Shown piece by piece: positions 9,187-18,060 of a stretch of 64,000 nucleotides of DNA. Positions within the stretch are counted from its first letter, which is position 1. Every line of letters starts with the position of its first letter. The position numbers and the translations under genes are program-made. Under the pieces are notes generated by a model. That model searched no databases, had not been told where the DNA came from, and was given only the letters and a program-made list of their open reading frames with translations. This DNA is from Thauera sp. UBA6194 (GTDB taxonomy: Bacteria; Pseudomonadota; Gammaproteobacteria; Burkholderiales; Rhodocyclaceae): assembly GCA_002422685.1 (NCBI GenBank), contig DITC01000054.1, positions 159,540-223,539 of the forward strand, given 5' to 3'.

Positions 9187-10194
9187 TCAGAGCGGAGAGG
9201 CGTTCTTGCGGATCGTATTGACGATGTCCGCACCAATCTCCTTTTCCATCAGGGGCCAGACGGCATCACGCGCGGCCTTGCCGAGCGTCGACAATTGCTC
9301 CGGCGTCGGCTCGATGTACTTGATGCCCGCCTCGATGGCCTTCTGGATGTAGTACTCGTCCTGCTGTTTGGCTGCCTTGAACTGGTCGTTCATGATCTCG
9401 AGCGCCGCTTCGCCGATCACCTTCTGCTGCTCCGGCGTCAGCTTTTCCCAGGCCTCGAGGTTCATGCTCAGGATGCCGGTCATGAAGAAGTGCTTGGTCT
9501 GGACGTAGGTATTCACGATGTCGCGAAAATACTCGTAGTCCCAGAAGATGACATTGCCGGCTTCGCCGTCGACCACACCCGTCTGCAGCGCAGTGTAGAC
9601 CTCGCCCCAGTCGATCGCTGCGGTCTGATAGCCGAGCGCCTCCATCGTCTGCGGCGCGGGGAAGACCGTCATGGTGCGCACCTTGATGTCCTTCGCGTCG
9701 GCAATCGTCAGGGCGTGCTTGTCGCGCGTGGCCACGCCGTTGAAACCTTCCGGCCAGGGACCGAAGAATTTCAGCCCGAAGTCCTGATAGATGCCGCCAA
9801 GCAGCCCATTCACCCAGCCGCCCGGGCTGTACGCCTTCAGGGCCTCATCCCACGAGGTCGTCATGTAGGGCGTGTAGATCACGCTGATACGCTTGTCGTA
9901 GGAGGTCATCGGCCAGTTGAGCATCAACTGCACGTCGCCCGCCACGTGGAGATCGAACACCTCCTGCTGGCCGCCGAGCTCGTTCTGGTAGAAGACGCGG
10001 ACCTTGATGTCGCCCTGGGACCTCTCCTCGATCAGCTCTGCCCACTTCTTGATGGCATCGCCCGCCGGCGAGCCCTTGGTTCCGGAGTCGGTCGCCATCT
10101 TCAGGTTCAGGGCATACGCCGAAGCGCTCCCGAGCATCACCGTCGCTGCCGTTGCTGCGACCAGAAGGCCGCGCATGCTGAATTTAAGTTTCAT
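9187..10194 (-). CDS. dctP: TRAP transporter periplasmic solute-binding protein (DctP)
   Basis: Secreted extracytoplasmic receptor, 335 residues. The signal peptide runs to about residue 28 (LLVAATAATVMLGSASAYA). The mature chain shows the DctP core: YQNELGGQQEVFDLHVAGDVQLML, DIKVRTMTVFPAPQTMEALGYQTAAIDWGEVYTALQTGVVDGEAG, with the conserved arginine of KVRT that usually contacts a carboxylate. So the ligand probably carries a carboxylate, which sarcosine, creatine or dimethylglycine would satisfy (inference). Start chosen at ATG 10194, eight bases after GAGGAG. A 108-bp gap separates it from dctQ. Confidence 0.95.
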   Translation of the reverse strand: MKLKFSMRGLLVAATAATVMLGSASAYALNLKMATDSGTKGSPAGDAIKKWAELIEERSQGDIKVRVFYQNELGGQQEVFDLHVAGDVQLMLNWPMTSYDKRISVIYTPYMTTSWDEALKAYSPGGWVNGLLGGIYQDFGLKFFGPWPEGFNGVATRDKHALTIADAKDIKVRTMTVFPAPQTMEALGYQTAAIDWGEVYTALQTGVVDGEAGNVIFWDYEYFRDIVNTYVQTKHFFMTGILSMNLEAWEKLTPEQQKVIGEAALEIMNDQFKAAKQQDEYYIQKAIEAGIKYIEPTPEQLSTLGKAARDAVWPLMEKEIGADIVNTIRKNASPL

Positions 10195-10693
10195 TGCCAC
10201 ATCTCCTCACGATTCTGAATTTGTTCTGACAACGCTCTCGATCCGCTTTATCGGGATAACCGCCGCCACACGGAGTGAGTCAAATGCACGCTCTCTCCGC
10301 GCACTGCTGGAATCCAGCCGCTTCTGCATCAAACAGTAGAGACGGGGCACACGCAACAGCCGGGACGCAAACGAGGCTGCTTTATGTCGTATCTGGAACA
10401 GACAGTGTCGATGAGGCGCCCTCGCACCGAGCGGGGACGATCTCGGCCTGCTGCAGCAGACGCTCGTGCCTGATGCGGCGCTGCGCCATGGCAATTTCCC
10501 GTTTTGCATGCTCCCCCCGGGAACAGCCAGACCGGCTTGCGCAGGGGCTGAGCGTCGATCCGCAAGCCGGTTTTGATGTCGTTTTCAGACTTCACTGTAT
10601 GTCGCAATCTGACGAATCGCGCCCGCGCCCGTCTGCTACGCTCGATCAGCTTTCGGCAATAGACCGGAACTGAAACACACAAGGAGGTGAGAC
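10195..10693. promoter_or_regulatory. divergent control region between dctP and the second BCCT gene
   Basis: No gene is supported in these 499 bp. On the right side, two direct repeats 23 bp apart, ATGTCGTTTTCAGAC (10576-10590) and ATGTCGCAATCTGAC (10599-10613), lie 80-118 bp before the BCCT start. Their two-turn spacing is typical for AraC-family operators. A weaker pair, ATGTCGTATCTGGA (10384) and GTGTCG (10405), lies on the dctP side. The BCCT gene has a strong AAGGAGGTGA ribosome site at 10680-10689. Confidence 0.5.
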
Positions 10694-12325
10694 ATGGCGA
10701 AGAACAAGGATTTGATGGAGCCTGATGGCGAGGTCACCCCGATCGCGACCGACTACAAGGTCGGCCAGGACAACGTTGTCGTCAGCGTCGGGCCTTTCGG
10801 TCTCGACATACACAACAAGGTTTTCGCGATCTCCGCGCTGACGGTCATCGTCTTCGTGACGCTGACCATTGCCTTCCACGAACGGGCCGAACCGCTGTTC
10901 GGCGCCTTGCGTGGCTGGATCACCACCAATCTCGACTGGTTTTTCCTCGCGGCCGGCAATATTTTCGTGATCGCGTGCGTCGCGATCGCACTGTCGCCGC
11001 TCGGCAAGGTGCGACTGGGCGGCACCGAAGCGAAACCGGATTTCTCCTATCTGGCCTGGTTCTCGATGCTGTTCGCAGCCGGCATGGGCATCGGGCTGAT
11101 GTTCTACGGAGTTTCCGAGCCCTTGTCGCACTTCGCCAGCTCGATGGGCGGCACGTCGGTCGAAGGCGGCATCAGGACGGACTGGGCCCCGCTCGGCGCG
11201 GCCGCGGGCGATACCGAAGCAGCGCTGCGGCTGAGCATGGCCGCCACCATCTTCCACTGGGGCCTGCATCCGTGGGCGATCTACGCGGTGCTCGCCCTGG
11301 GCCTGGCCTTGTTCTCGTTCAACAAGGGCCTGCCGCTGACGATCCGCTCGGTGTTCTACCCGCTGCTCGGCGAGCGCGTGTGGGGCTGGCCGGGACACAT
11401 CATCGACATCCTCGCGGTGTTCGCGACGTTGGCCGGGCTGGCCACCTCGCTCGGACTGGGGGCCTCGCAGGCCGCCGCCGGCCTGCACCACCTGTTCGAC
11501 ATGCCGAAGGATACGGCGACGCAGATCCTGCTCGTCATCGGGATCACGCTGATCGCACTGATCTCGGTGCTCGCCGGGTTGGAGAAAGGTGTCAAGCGTC
11601 TGTCCGAGATCAACATGGTGCTGGCAGCGATCCTGTTGCTGTTCATCATCATCGTCGGGCCGACCGTGGCGATCTTTACCGGGTTCTTCCAGAACATTGC
11701 CTCGTATGCGCAGAACCTTCCGGGCCTCTCCAACCCGTTCGCGCGCGACGACGCCAACTTCGCCGCCGGCTGGACCGCCTTCTACTGGGCCTGGTGGATC
11801 TCGTGGTCGCCCTTCGTCGGCATGTTCATTGCCCGGGTCTCGCGCGGCCGTACCGTGCGCGAGTTCATGCTCTCGGTGCTCGTCGTACCCTCGCTCGCCT
11901 GCGTGCTGTGGATGACAGTGTTCGGAGAAACAGCGATCGCCCAGGTCGTACGTGACAACTACACCGCGGCTGCCGAAGCTGCGCTGCCGCTGCAGCTGTT
12001 CATGATGCTCGATGCGTTGCCGCTGGTGCAGATCACCTCTTTCCTGGCGATCGTGCTCGTGGTGGTGTTCTTCGTGACCTCGTCCGATTCCGGCTCGCTG
12101 GTCATCGACGTCATCGCCTCGGGCGGCAAGGTGCACACTCCGGCGCCGCAGCGGGTGTTCTGGGTCTCGTTCCAGGGGCTGGTCGCGATCGCGCTCCTCC
12201 TCGGCGGCGGACTGGTCGCCCTGCAGGCCATGGCCGTCTCTACCGGCCTGCCATTCACGATCGTGTTGTTGATGTCGACGGTTGCGGTGGTGATGGGGCT
12301 CCGCAGCGAGCCGCGCGGTCGCTGA
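10694..12325 (+). CDS. BCCT-family transporter (betaine/carnitine/choline type), complete
   Basis: Twelve-helix secondary transporter of 543 residues. Diagnostic features are GMGIGLMFYGVSEPL near residue 135, FHWGLHPWAIY near 190 and the tryptophan-rich FYWAWWISWSPFVGMFIARVSRGRTVREF near 360, all signature BCCT segments. The cytoplasmic C-terminus after the last helix is short (LRSEPRGR), so it probably lacks the osmosensory tail of BetP-like members and serves nutrient uptake rather than osmotic stress. Betaine-like substrates are likely. The paired operator-like repeats upstream tie it to the methylamine regulon. Confidence 0.96.
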   Translation: MAKNKDLMEPDGEVTPIATDYKVGQDNVVVSVGPFGLDIHNKVFAISALTVIVFVTLTIAFHERAEPLFGALRGWITTNLDWFFLAAGNIFVIACVAIALSPLGKVRLGGTEAKPDFSYLAWFSMLFAAGMGIGLMFYGVSEPLSHFASSMGGTSVEGGIRTDWAPLGAAAGDTEAALRLSMAATIFHWGLHPWAIYAVLALGLALFSFNKGLPLTIRSVFYPLLGERVWGWPGHIIDILAVFATLAGLATSLGLGASQAAAGLHHLFDMPKDTATQILLVIGITLIALISVLAGLEKGVKRLSEINMVLAAILLLFIIIVGPTVAIFTGFFQNIASYAQNLPGLSNPFARDDANFAAGWTAFYWAWWISWSPFVGMFIARVSRGRTVREFMLSVLVVPSLACVLWMTVFGETAIAQVVRDNYTAAAEAALPLQLFMMLDALPLVQITSFLAIVLVVVFFVTSSDSGSLVIDVIASGGKVHTPAPQRVFWVSFQGLVAIALLLGGGLVALQAMAVSTGLPFTIVLLMSTVAVVMGLRSEPRGR

Positions 12326-12392
12326 AAGCCGGTTGCAGAGGGCGGCGGCACCGAACGGGCCGCCGCCCCTTTTCACTCCTCTGGCCTATCCC

Positions 12393-14270
12393 ATGCAGGA
12401 CGAACAACTCGAAATCCTCGACTTCCTGCGCAGCCGGCCGCCCTTCGACACGATGCAGGAGGCGATGCTGCACAAGCTCGCCACGGCAGTGGACGTGCGT
12501 TATTGCAAGGCTGGCACGCGCATCAGCGAGTTCAATGACGAGGCGCACTTCTGGTACGTGATCCGCAGCGGTGCGGTGGAGGTGTTCCGGCGTAACGGAA
12601 CCCTGTACAACCGCCTCACCGAGGGCGGCTATTTCGGCGAGTTCGGGCTGCTGCGCAACAAGCGGGTGCGCTTTCCGGCGACGGCGCTCGAGGACTCGCT
12701 CCTCTACATGGTGCCGGAGCCTGTTTTTACGGAAGTCTTCGAGAACGACGAAAACTTCGCCGACGCCGTCGAGGTCGAGGACCGGACCCGGCTGCGCCAC
12801 GCGGTCGCCCGCAAGGATGACGAAAACCATCTGATGACGGGCACGGTCGAGCATCTCGTCAACCGCGAGGCGGTGCTGCTCGACATATCCGCCACTGCGC
12901 GCGACGCCGCGATCAAGATGAGCGCGGCGGGCGTGTCCTCGATCCTGATCGTGGACGAAGACGCGGCCCCCGGCGAGCTCACGCACCTCGCCGGGATCGT
13001 CACCGACCGGGACCTGCGTAACCGGCTCTTCGCACCGGGTCTGCCTTATGACACGGCGGTCAGTGAAATCATGACCGCCGATCTGGTGTCGGTGGACCAC
13101 AAGCAGCTGGTGTTCGAGGCGATGTTGCTGATGTTGCGCCACAACGTGCACCATCTGCCGGTGATGCGTAACCACCGCCCGGCCGGGGTGATCGCACTGT
13201 CCGACATCATCCAGTACGAGTCGCGCAACAGCCTCTTCGTGGTCGGCAACATTTTCCGCCAGTCCAAGGTGGATGAGCTCGCCGCCCTGGTGCCCGACGT
13301 CCGCGCCTGCTTCAGCCGCATGGTCAGCGAGGACGCCAATTCGCGCATGATCGGCGCGGCGATGGCTGCCGTTGGGCGCAGCTTCAAGCAACGTCTGCTC
13401 GAGCTCGCCGAAGAGAAACTCGGCCCGCCGCCGGTGCCGTATTGCTTTCTGGCCCTTGGGTCGATGGCGCGTCAGGAGCAGCTCATCGTCACCGACCAGG
13501 ACAACGCACTGATCCTCGACGACCGCTTCGATCCGGCACGCCACGACGCGTATTTTGCGGACCTGGCGGCCTTCGTCAGCGACGGGCTCGCGCGTTGCGG
13601 CTACCGCTACTGCACCGGCGGCGTGATGGCCACCAATGAACGCTGGCGTCAGCCGCGGTCCGTGTGGCAGCGTTACTTCTCCGAGTGGATCGACAGACCG
13701 ACCCCCGAGACCCTGCTCCACGCCAACATCTTCTTCGACCTGGACGGCGTATGGGGGCAGATCGAGTGGGCCGAAGCCTTGCGCCGCCTGATCGCAGACA
13801 AGGCCAGGAGCAGCCCGCGCTTTCTGGCATGCATGGCCCGCAACGCCCTGCTACGGACCCCACCGCTCGGCTTCTTCAAGGACTTCGTCATGGAAGCCGA
13901 TGGTCGCCAGAGCCAGGGGATCAACCTGAAGGGGCGGGGCACGGCGCCGCTCGCCGACCTCGTGAGGGTGCACGCGCTCGCGGTCGGCTCCCAGGCGGTG
14001 AACAGTTTCGAGCGCCTTGCCGACATTACCAACGCGAACATCCTGCCGCTCGGCAGAGGGCAGGATCTGGTCGATGCGCTCGAATTCATCTCGATGGTGC
14101 GCATCCGCACCCAGGCAGCGGCGCTGAAGGCCGGGCGCGAGCCGGGCAACAACGCCGCACCGGACGCCCTGTCCGACTTCGAGCGCAAGAGCCTGCGCGA
14201 CGCCTTTCTGGTGCTGAGCAATGCGCAGAAGTTCCTGAAGTACCGCTATCAGCCCGGCCGGGCGAACTGA
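12393..14270 (+). CDS. cyclic-nucleotide-binding/CBS/DUF294 nucleotidyltransferase-like signalling protein
   Basis: A 625-residue cytoplasmic protein. Domains in order: CAP_ED cyclic-nucleotide-binding fold (~20-135; GGYFGEFGLLRNKRVRFPATA), a CBS pair (~155-280; AAIKMSAAGVSSILIVDEDA and VSEIMTADLVSV), a DUF294 nucleotidyltransferase-like domain (~310-460; LGSMARQEQLIVTDQDNALI) and its C-terminal helical partner. The GSxxRxE-like motif here reads GSMARQE with DQD downstream, as in GlnD-like transferases. Such proteins commonly sit beside a DnaQ-like exonuclease and an acetate or solute transporter gene; here the partner is a BCCT gene. Start chosen at ATG 12393, where homology begins. Function not established. 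Confidence 0.9.
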   Translation: MQDEQLEILDFLRSRPPFDTMQEAMLHKLATAVDVRYCKAGTRISEFNDEAHFWYVIRSGAVEVFRRNGTLYNRLTEGGYFGEFGLLRNKRVRFPATALEDSLLYMVPEPVFTEVFENDENFADAVEVEDRTRLRHAVARKDDENHLMTGTVEHLVNREAVLLDISATARDAAIKMSAAGVSSILIVDEDAAPGELTHLAGIVTDRDLRNRLFAPGLPYDTAVSEIMTADLVSVDHKQLVFEAMLLMLRHNVHHLPVMRNHRPAGVIALSDIIQYESRNSLFVVGNIFRQSKVDELAALVPDVRACFSRMVSEDANSRMIGAAMAAVGRSFKQRLLELAEEKLGPPPVPYCFLALGSMARQEQLIVTDQDNALILDDRFDPARHDAYFADLAAFVSDGLARCGYRYCTGGVMATNERWRQPRSVWQRYFSEWIDRPTPETLLHANIFFDLDGVWGQIEWAEALRRLIADKARSSPRFLACMARNALLRTPPLGFFKDFVMEADGRQSQGINLKGRGTAPLADLVRVHALAVGSQAVNSFERLADITNANILPLGRGQDLVDALEFISMVRIRTQAAALKAGREPGNNAAPDALSDFERKSLRDAFLVLSNAQKFLKYRYQPGRAN

Positions 14271-14280
14271 TCGAGCGGCC

Positions 14281-15036
14281 ATGCCTTCCGTGCTGAAGAG
14301 GCTGCTCGCGAACGGGGCCGAAGGCGGCCGCGAGGGCTCCCGCCCCGACTGGCCCGCCTTGTACGCCAGGCTGGCGCGCGAAACGCGAGACCCTCGGCTA
14401 CGCGCCTTCTACGACGCCGGCATGCCGTGCGCAGCCACGCCGGTGCGGGAAGCGCCGCTGATCGCCATGGACTTCGAGACCACCGGCCTCGATCCCGCCA
14501 CCGACGGCATCGTGAGCATCGGCCTGGTGCCGATGAGCCTCGAGCGCATCGGCGCAAGCGCGTCGCGTCACTGGATCGTCCGCCCGCGCGTGCCGCTCGA
14601 CGAAAAATCGGTGACGTTGCACGGCATCACCGATTCGCAGGTGCGCAACGCGCCGGACCTCGACGAAATCCTCGGCGAGGTGCTGGGCTGCATGGCGGGG
14701 CGAGTCGCGATCGTGCACTGCCGCGAGCTCGAGCGGCAGTTTCTCAACACCGCGCTGAAGGTCCGGATAAATGAAGGCATCGTGTTCCCGGTCATAGACA
14801 CCATGGAGCTCGAGGCCCGGATCTACCGAAAGCAGAAAACCGGCCTCATCGAGCGCCTCCTGGGACGCAAACCGCAGGCGTCGATCCGGCTCGCGGCCAG
14901 CCGTGAGCGTTTCGGCCTGCCGCGATACCATCCGCATCACGCCCTGACCGACGCACTCGCCTCGGCGGAGCTGCTGCAGGCCCAGATCGCACACCGATTC
15001 TCGCCCGATACGCCTTTGGGCAAACTCTGGATGTAA
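14281..15036 (+). CDS. DnaQ-like 3'-5' exonuclease
   Basis: 251 residues with a DEDDh exonuclease domain from ~60 to 235: exo I DFETTGLD, exo II around HCRELERQFLN, exo III HHALTDALAS. The N-terminal ~50 residues are an extra helical segment seen in the short PolC/DnaQ-like relatives paired with DUF294 proteins. It begins 10 bp after the previous stop and is co-transcribed with it. It is not the DNA polymerase epsilon subunit, which is elsewhere in such genomes. Substrate unknown. Confidence 0.88.
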   Translation: MPSVLKRLLANGAEGGREGSRPDWPALYARLARETRDPRLRAFYDAGMPCAATPVREAPLIAMDFETTGLDPATDGIVSIGLVPMSLERIGASASRHWIVRPRVPLDEKSVTLHGITDSQVRNAPDLDEILGEVLGCMAGRVAIVHCRELERQFLNTALKVRINEGIVFPVIDTMELEARIYRKQKTGLIERLLGRKPQASIRLAASRERFGLPRYHPHHALTDALASAELLQAQIAHRFSPDTPLGKLWM

Positions 15037-15104
15037 CAGCGGCGCGACCGTTTGCGGGTTCGTACACGGAGATCCGTTTCACTCGATCGGACAGGAGATA
15101 CTTG

Positions 15105-17135
15105 ATGTCAATCATGCTGGGCATCGACACCGGCGGCACCTTCACCGACGCGGCCCTGGTCGATGAGCGCCGGGAGATCCTTGGCGCCGCCAAGCGCCTG
15201 ACCACGCGACACGACCTCACGATAGGGATCGCCAACGCCATCGATGCGTTGCCGCCCGAGCACTTGCCTGCCGTGACGCTGGTGGGGCTGTCGACGACCC
15301 TGACCACGAACTCGGTCGTCGAGGGCAAGGGCCCGCCTGTATGCGCGCTGCTCGTGGGTTACGACGAGCAGCAGGTCCGCGCCAGCGGCCTGGCCGAGCT
15401 GTTGGGGCCGGAGGCGATCGTCATGCTCGACGGCGGCCATGACGCATCCGGGCGTGAGGCCAGGGCGCTGGACGAGGAGGCGGCACGGGCAGCGATCATG
15501 AACTGGCGCGACAAGGTGTCCGCGTTTGCGATTTCGGCGACCTTCAGCGTGCGCAACCCGAGTCACGAGATCCGGCTGCGCGAGCTGGTGCAGGAACTGA
15601 GCGGCAACCCGGTCACCTGCGGCCACGAGCTGGCCTCTTCGCTGGGCGCACCACGCAGAGCGACGACGGTGGCGCTGAACGCCCGCATGATCGCCCACGT
15701 GCAGCAACTGATCGAGTCGGTGAGGTCCATCCTGCATGCGCGCCGGATCGAGGCGCCGCTGATGATCGTCAAGGGCGACGGTTCGCTGATCGATGCCGAT
15801 GCGGCACTGCAGCGGCCGGTCGGTACCGTCCTGTCGGGTCCGGCAGCGAGCGTGCTCGGCGCGTGTGCGCTGAGCGGGCTGCAGGATGCGATCGTCGCCG
15901 ACATGGGCGGTACGACCACGGACATCGCGATCGTGCGCAACGGACGCCCGGAGCTCGGCTTCGACGGTGCCCTGGTCGGTGAATGGCGCCCGATGGTGGA
16001 GGCCGTGCGGGTGTATTCGATCGGTCTCGGTGGCGACAGCGAAGTACGCTTCAGCGGGGGCGAGGGCATCGCCGTGGGTCCGCGACGGGTCGTACCCCTC
16101 AGCCTGCTCGCGAGCGAACACCCGGAGGTGCTGCCTTCTTTGCGCAGACAGGCGAACTCGTCCCCCAACGCGAGTCAGCTGCGATTCGCCTTGCGCCTAC
16201 AGAACGACGCGGCGCTGCTGCGGCGCTTGCGCAGCGACGAAAAACTCGCCTGGGAACGGCTCGGCCACGGGCCGGTGAACATCGAGTGGGTGGCCGCCGA
16301 GGATCGCACGCTGGCGCGTGCGCTCGCCCGTCTGGAACGCAAGGGGCTGGCGATATACAGCGGCTTCACCCCCACCGATGCCGCCCATGTGCTCGGCCTG
16401 TCGAGCCACTGGAACAGCGAAGCGGCAACCCTGGGCGCACGCATCTGGGCGCGCCAGATGCGCCGGCTGTATGGCTTCGGCGCCTGGCCGGACGGTGATG
16501 CCGAAGCGCCGTCGCGACAGATCTTCGATCATGTGATCGACGCGATCAGCCAGAAACTGATCGAGGCCGGCCTGCACGAGCAGGGCCGACTGGTCGTCGG
16601 CCAGACCGACAAGCTCGCGCGCATGCTGACCGAGATGGCCATGGAACGACATCGCGACCCCACACGCCCGTCGGTGTTCTCGATTCAGTTCGCCGCCGAC
16701 ACCCCGGTGGTCGCGGTGGGCGGGCCGGCAGCGAGCTACTATCCCGAGGTCGCAAAGGGTTTGCGCATCGGGCTGTACATGCCACGCTTCGCCGAGGTGG
16801 CGAATGCCGTCGGGGCGGTGCTGGGCAAGGTCTGCCAGCGCGTACACATCACCATCGCACAACCCGTGCGTGACACCTTCCGCGTGTTCGCACCCGATGG
16901 ACCGCAAGACTTCCGCACCCTGGACGAGGCGCGGGCCTGCGCAAGTGCGCTGGCCGCCGAGGAGGCCCGCGCACTTGCACAGGCCGCGGGCGCCGCATCG
17001 GTTCAGCTCGAGTTCGAAGAAGACGAGAACAGCGTCAGAAACGAGATCGACGGCTACGTGTTTTTCGAGCTCCGCCTCACCGCCGTGGCCTCGGGCCCCC
17101 CGCGGCAAAGCGTCGCGACGCCCCGTCCCGTCTGA
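15105..17135 (+). CDS. hydantoinase/oxoprolinase-family protein, HyuA-like, without a HyuB partner
   Basis: 676 residues of the ASKHA ATPase superfamily: an N-terminal Hydant_A_N domain beginning LGIDTGGTFTDAALVD (phosphate 1), then the Hydantoinase_A core with VADMGGTTTDIAIVRNG (phosphate 2) near residue 270. Members include ATP-dependent N-methylhydantoinase subunit A, 5-oxoprolinase and acetone carboxylase beta subunit, most of which need a HyuB-type partner. None is encoded here. Two readings fit: a relic or divergent enzyme of the creatinine-to-N-methylhydantoin route, or an ATPase serving the neighbouring corrinoid methyltransferase. ATG 15105 is preferred, six bases after AGGAGA. Confidence 0.88.
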   Translation: MSIMLGIDTGGTFTDAALVDERREILGAAKRLTTRHDLTIGIANAIDALPPEHLPAVTLVGLSTTLTTNSVVEGKGPPVCALLVGYDEQQVRASGLAELLGPEAIVMLDGGHDASGREARALDEEAARAAIMNWRDKVSAFAISATFSVRNPSHEIRLRELVQELSGNPVTCGHELASSLGAPRRATTVALNARMIAHVQQLIESVRSILHARRIEAPLMIVKGDGSLIDADAALQRPVGTVLSGPAASVLGACALSGLQDAIVADMGGTTTDIAIVRNGRPELGFDGALVGEWRPMVEAVRVYSIGLGGDSEVRFSGGEGIAVGPRRVVPLSLLASEHPEVLPSLRRQANSSPNASQLRFALRLQNDAALLRRLRSDEKLAWERLGHGPVNIEWVAAEDRTLARALARLERKGLAIYSGFTPTDAAHVLGLSSHWNSEAATLGARIWARQMRRLYGFGAWPDGDAEAPSRQIFDHVIDAISQKLIEAGLHEQGRLVVGQTDKLARMLTEMAMERHRDPTRPSVFSIQFAADTPVVAVGGPAASYYPEVAKGLRIGLYMPRFAEVANAVGAVLGKVCQRVHITIAQPVRDTFRVFAPDGPQDFRTLDEARACASALAAEEARALAQAAGAASVQLEFEEDENSVRNEIDGYVFFELRLTAVASGPPRQSVATPRPV

Positions 17136-17145
17136 TGGCGCCCAC

Positions 17146-17610
17146 TCACAGGTCGCCGCCGTCTTCACGCCATTCGACGCCTTCTGCGGGCTCGGTCGGC
17201 GCGATCCTGCCGATGAAGTGCATGGCGAGCAGCTCCGGCCACTCCGCGTTCGGCACGATGCCGCTCGGTGACTCTGCGTATTGGCGTGCGAATGAAACCA
17301 GCGCCTCGGCCGCGCCGGCATCGGCCGGCAGCCGGCCCAGCAGGTACTGCATCTTGCCTGTCTGCGCCAGCGAGACCACGCAACCCTGGGTACAGGCCAT
17401 CAGGCAGCGGTTGGTGCCGATGCGCACCGGGAGCGTGTCTCCGGCGGCCTCGCGCACCCTGGCAAGCAGCCGAGCGCCGCCGCCGATACCTTCCTCGCCG
17501 GGGGCGCTGGTGTCGGTGCACGTGGAGCAGATGCTGAGGATGGGGGTAGTGGGGGTAGTGGGGGTAGTGGGAGTCGTGGGTGCAGTGGGCGTTTTTTCGG
17601 AACGGGTCAT
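17146..17610 (-). CDS. DUF1636 predicted metal-binding protein
   Basis: 154 residues. After a low-complexity Thr-Pro linker (TAPTTPTTPTTPTTP) the conserved part starts with ILSICSTCTD, then NRCLMACTQGCVVSLAQTGKMQYLLGRL, a cysteine pattern like thioredoxin-like [2Fe-2S] proteins. DUF1636/COG5469 proteins are, as I recall, often encoded near cobalamin genes, which would suit the corrinoid system next door; I could not verify this. The start is taken at ATG 17610; an upstream in-frame region to 17730 is not convincing. It converges with the HyuA-like gene and diverges from the MttB gene. Confidence 0.8.
   Translation of the reverse strand: MTRSEKTPTAPTTPTTPTTPTTPILSICSTCTDTSAPGEEGIGGGARLLARVREAAGDTLPVRIGTNRCLMACTQGCVVSLAQTGKMQYLLGRLPADAGAAEALVSFARQYAESPSGIVPNAEWPELLAMHFIGRIAPTEPAEGVEWREDGGDL
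17541..17592. repeat. 9-bp tandem repeat in the DUF1636 gene
   Basis: The 9-bp word TAGTGGGGG (with drift at the right end) is repeated about four to five times and encodes the Thr-Thr-Pro linker of the DUF1636 protein. Copy number could vary between strains without breaking the frame. Confidence 0.8.
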
Positions 17611-18060
17611 GGCGCGCTCAAGTGCTGAGTAACAGGCACCATAATAGTGCAAAAGCATTGAGAGCTCAGAATACGATAAATGGGTACGATCGCAACACAT
17701 GCGCCGGAATCCCTGACGAGCCCACGCCACGGTGGACGCTGACGCGAATGAGCCGGTTTGAGTCGCTTGCCGTCAAATGCTCCGGGCCTCACATTTCCCA
17801 TACTAGCGATCTGCTTCTTCGATCCGGGCGCATGGCCAAAACGAAGGCCGACGCTAAAGGGCGATGCGCCGGGGGCCGCAGTTACCACGACGCGGCGCAG
17901 GCGGCACTCGAGCCCCCCGCCTTCGTCGAAGCAGGCCGCGAACGCACTGTCCGAACAGCCCCTTTACTGCGCCTGCGGCGAGGAAGCTGCATCCGGACCG
18001 CAAACCACACCCGGGACCAACGGCGGTCACGATCCTTGAGGAAAACCTGGAGACCAGCAG
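17611..18060. other. divergent intergenic region before the MttB-family gene
   Basis: 450 bp without a supported gene. The MttB gene has CCTGGAG eight bases before its ATG. A TATTAT box lies on the minus strand at about 17641-17646 and could be the -10 of the DUF1636 gene, but its -35 is poor. I looked for cobalamin riboswitch features and saw none. A weak variant of the regulon word, GATCGCAACACATG, occurs at 17688-17701. Confidence 0.45.

Noticed and set aside
10490..10512. Sigma-54-like sequence TGGCA...TTGCA before the second BCCT gene
   Set aside because: The GG and GC elements are 14 bases apart instead of the required 10.
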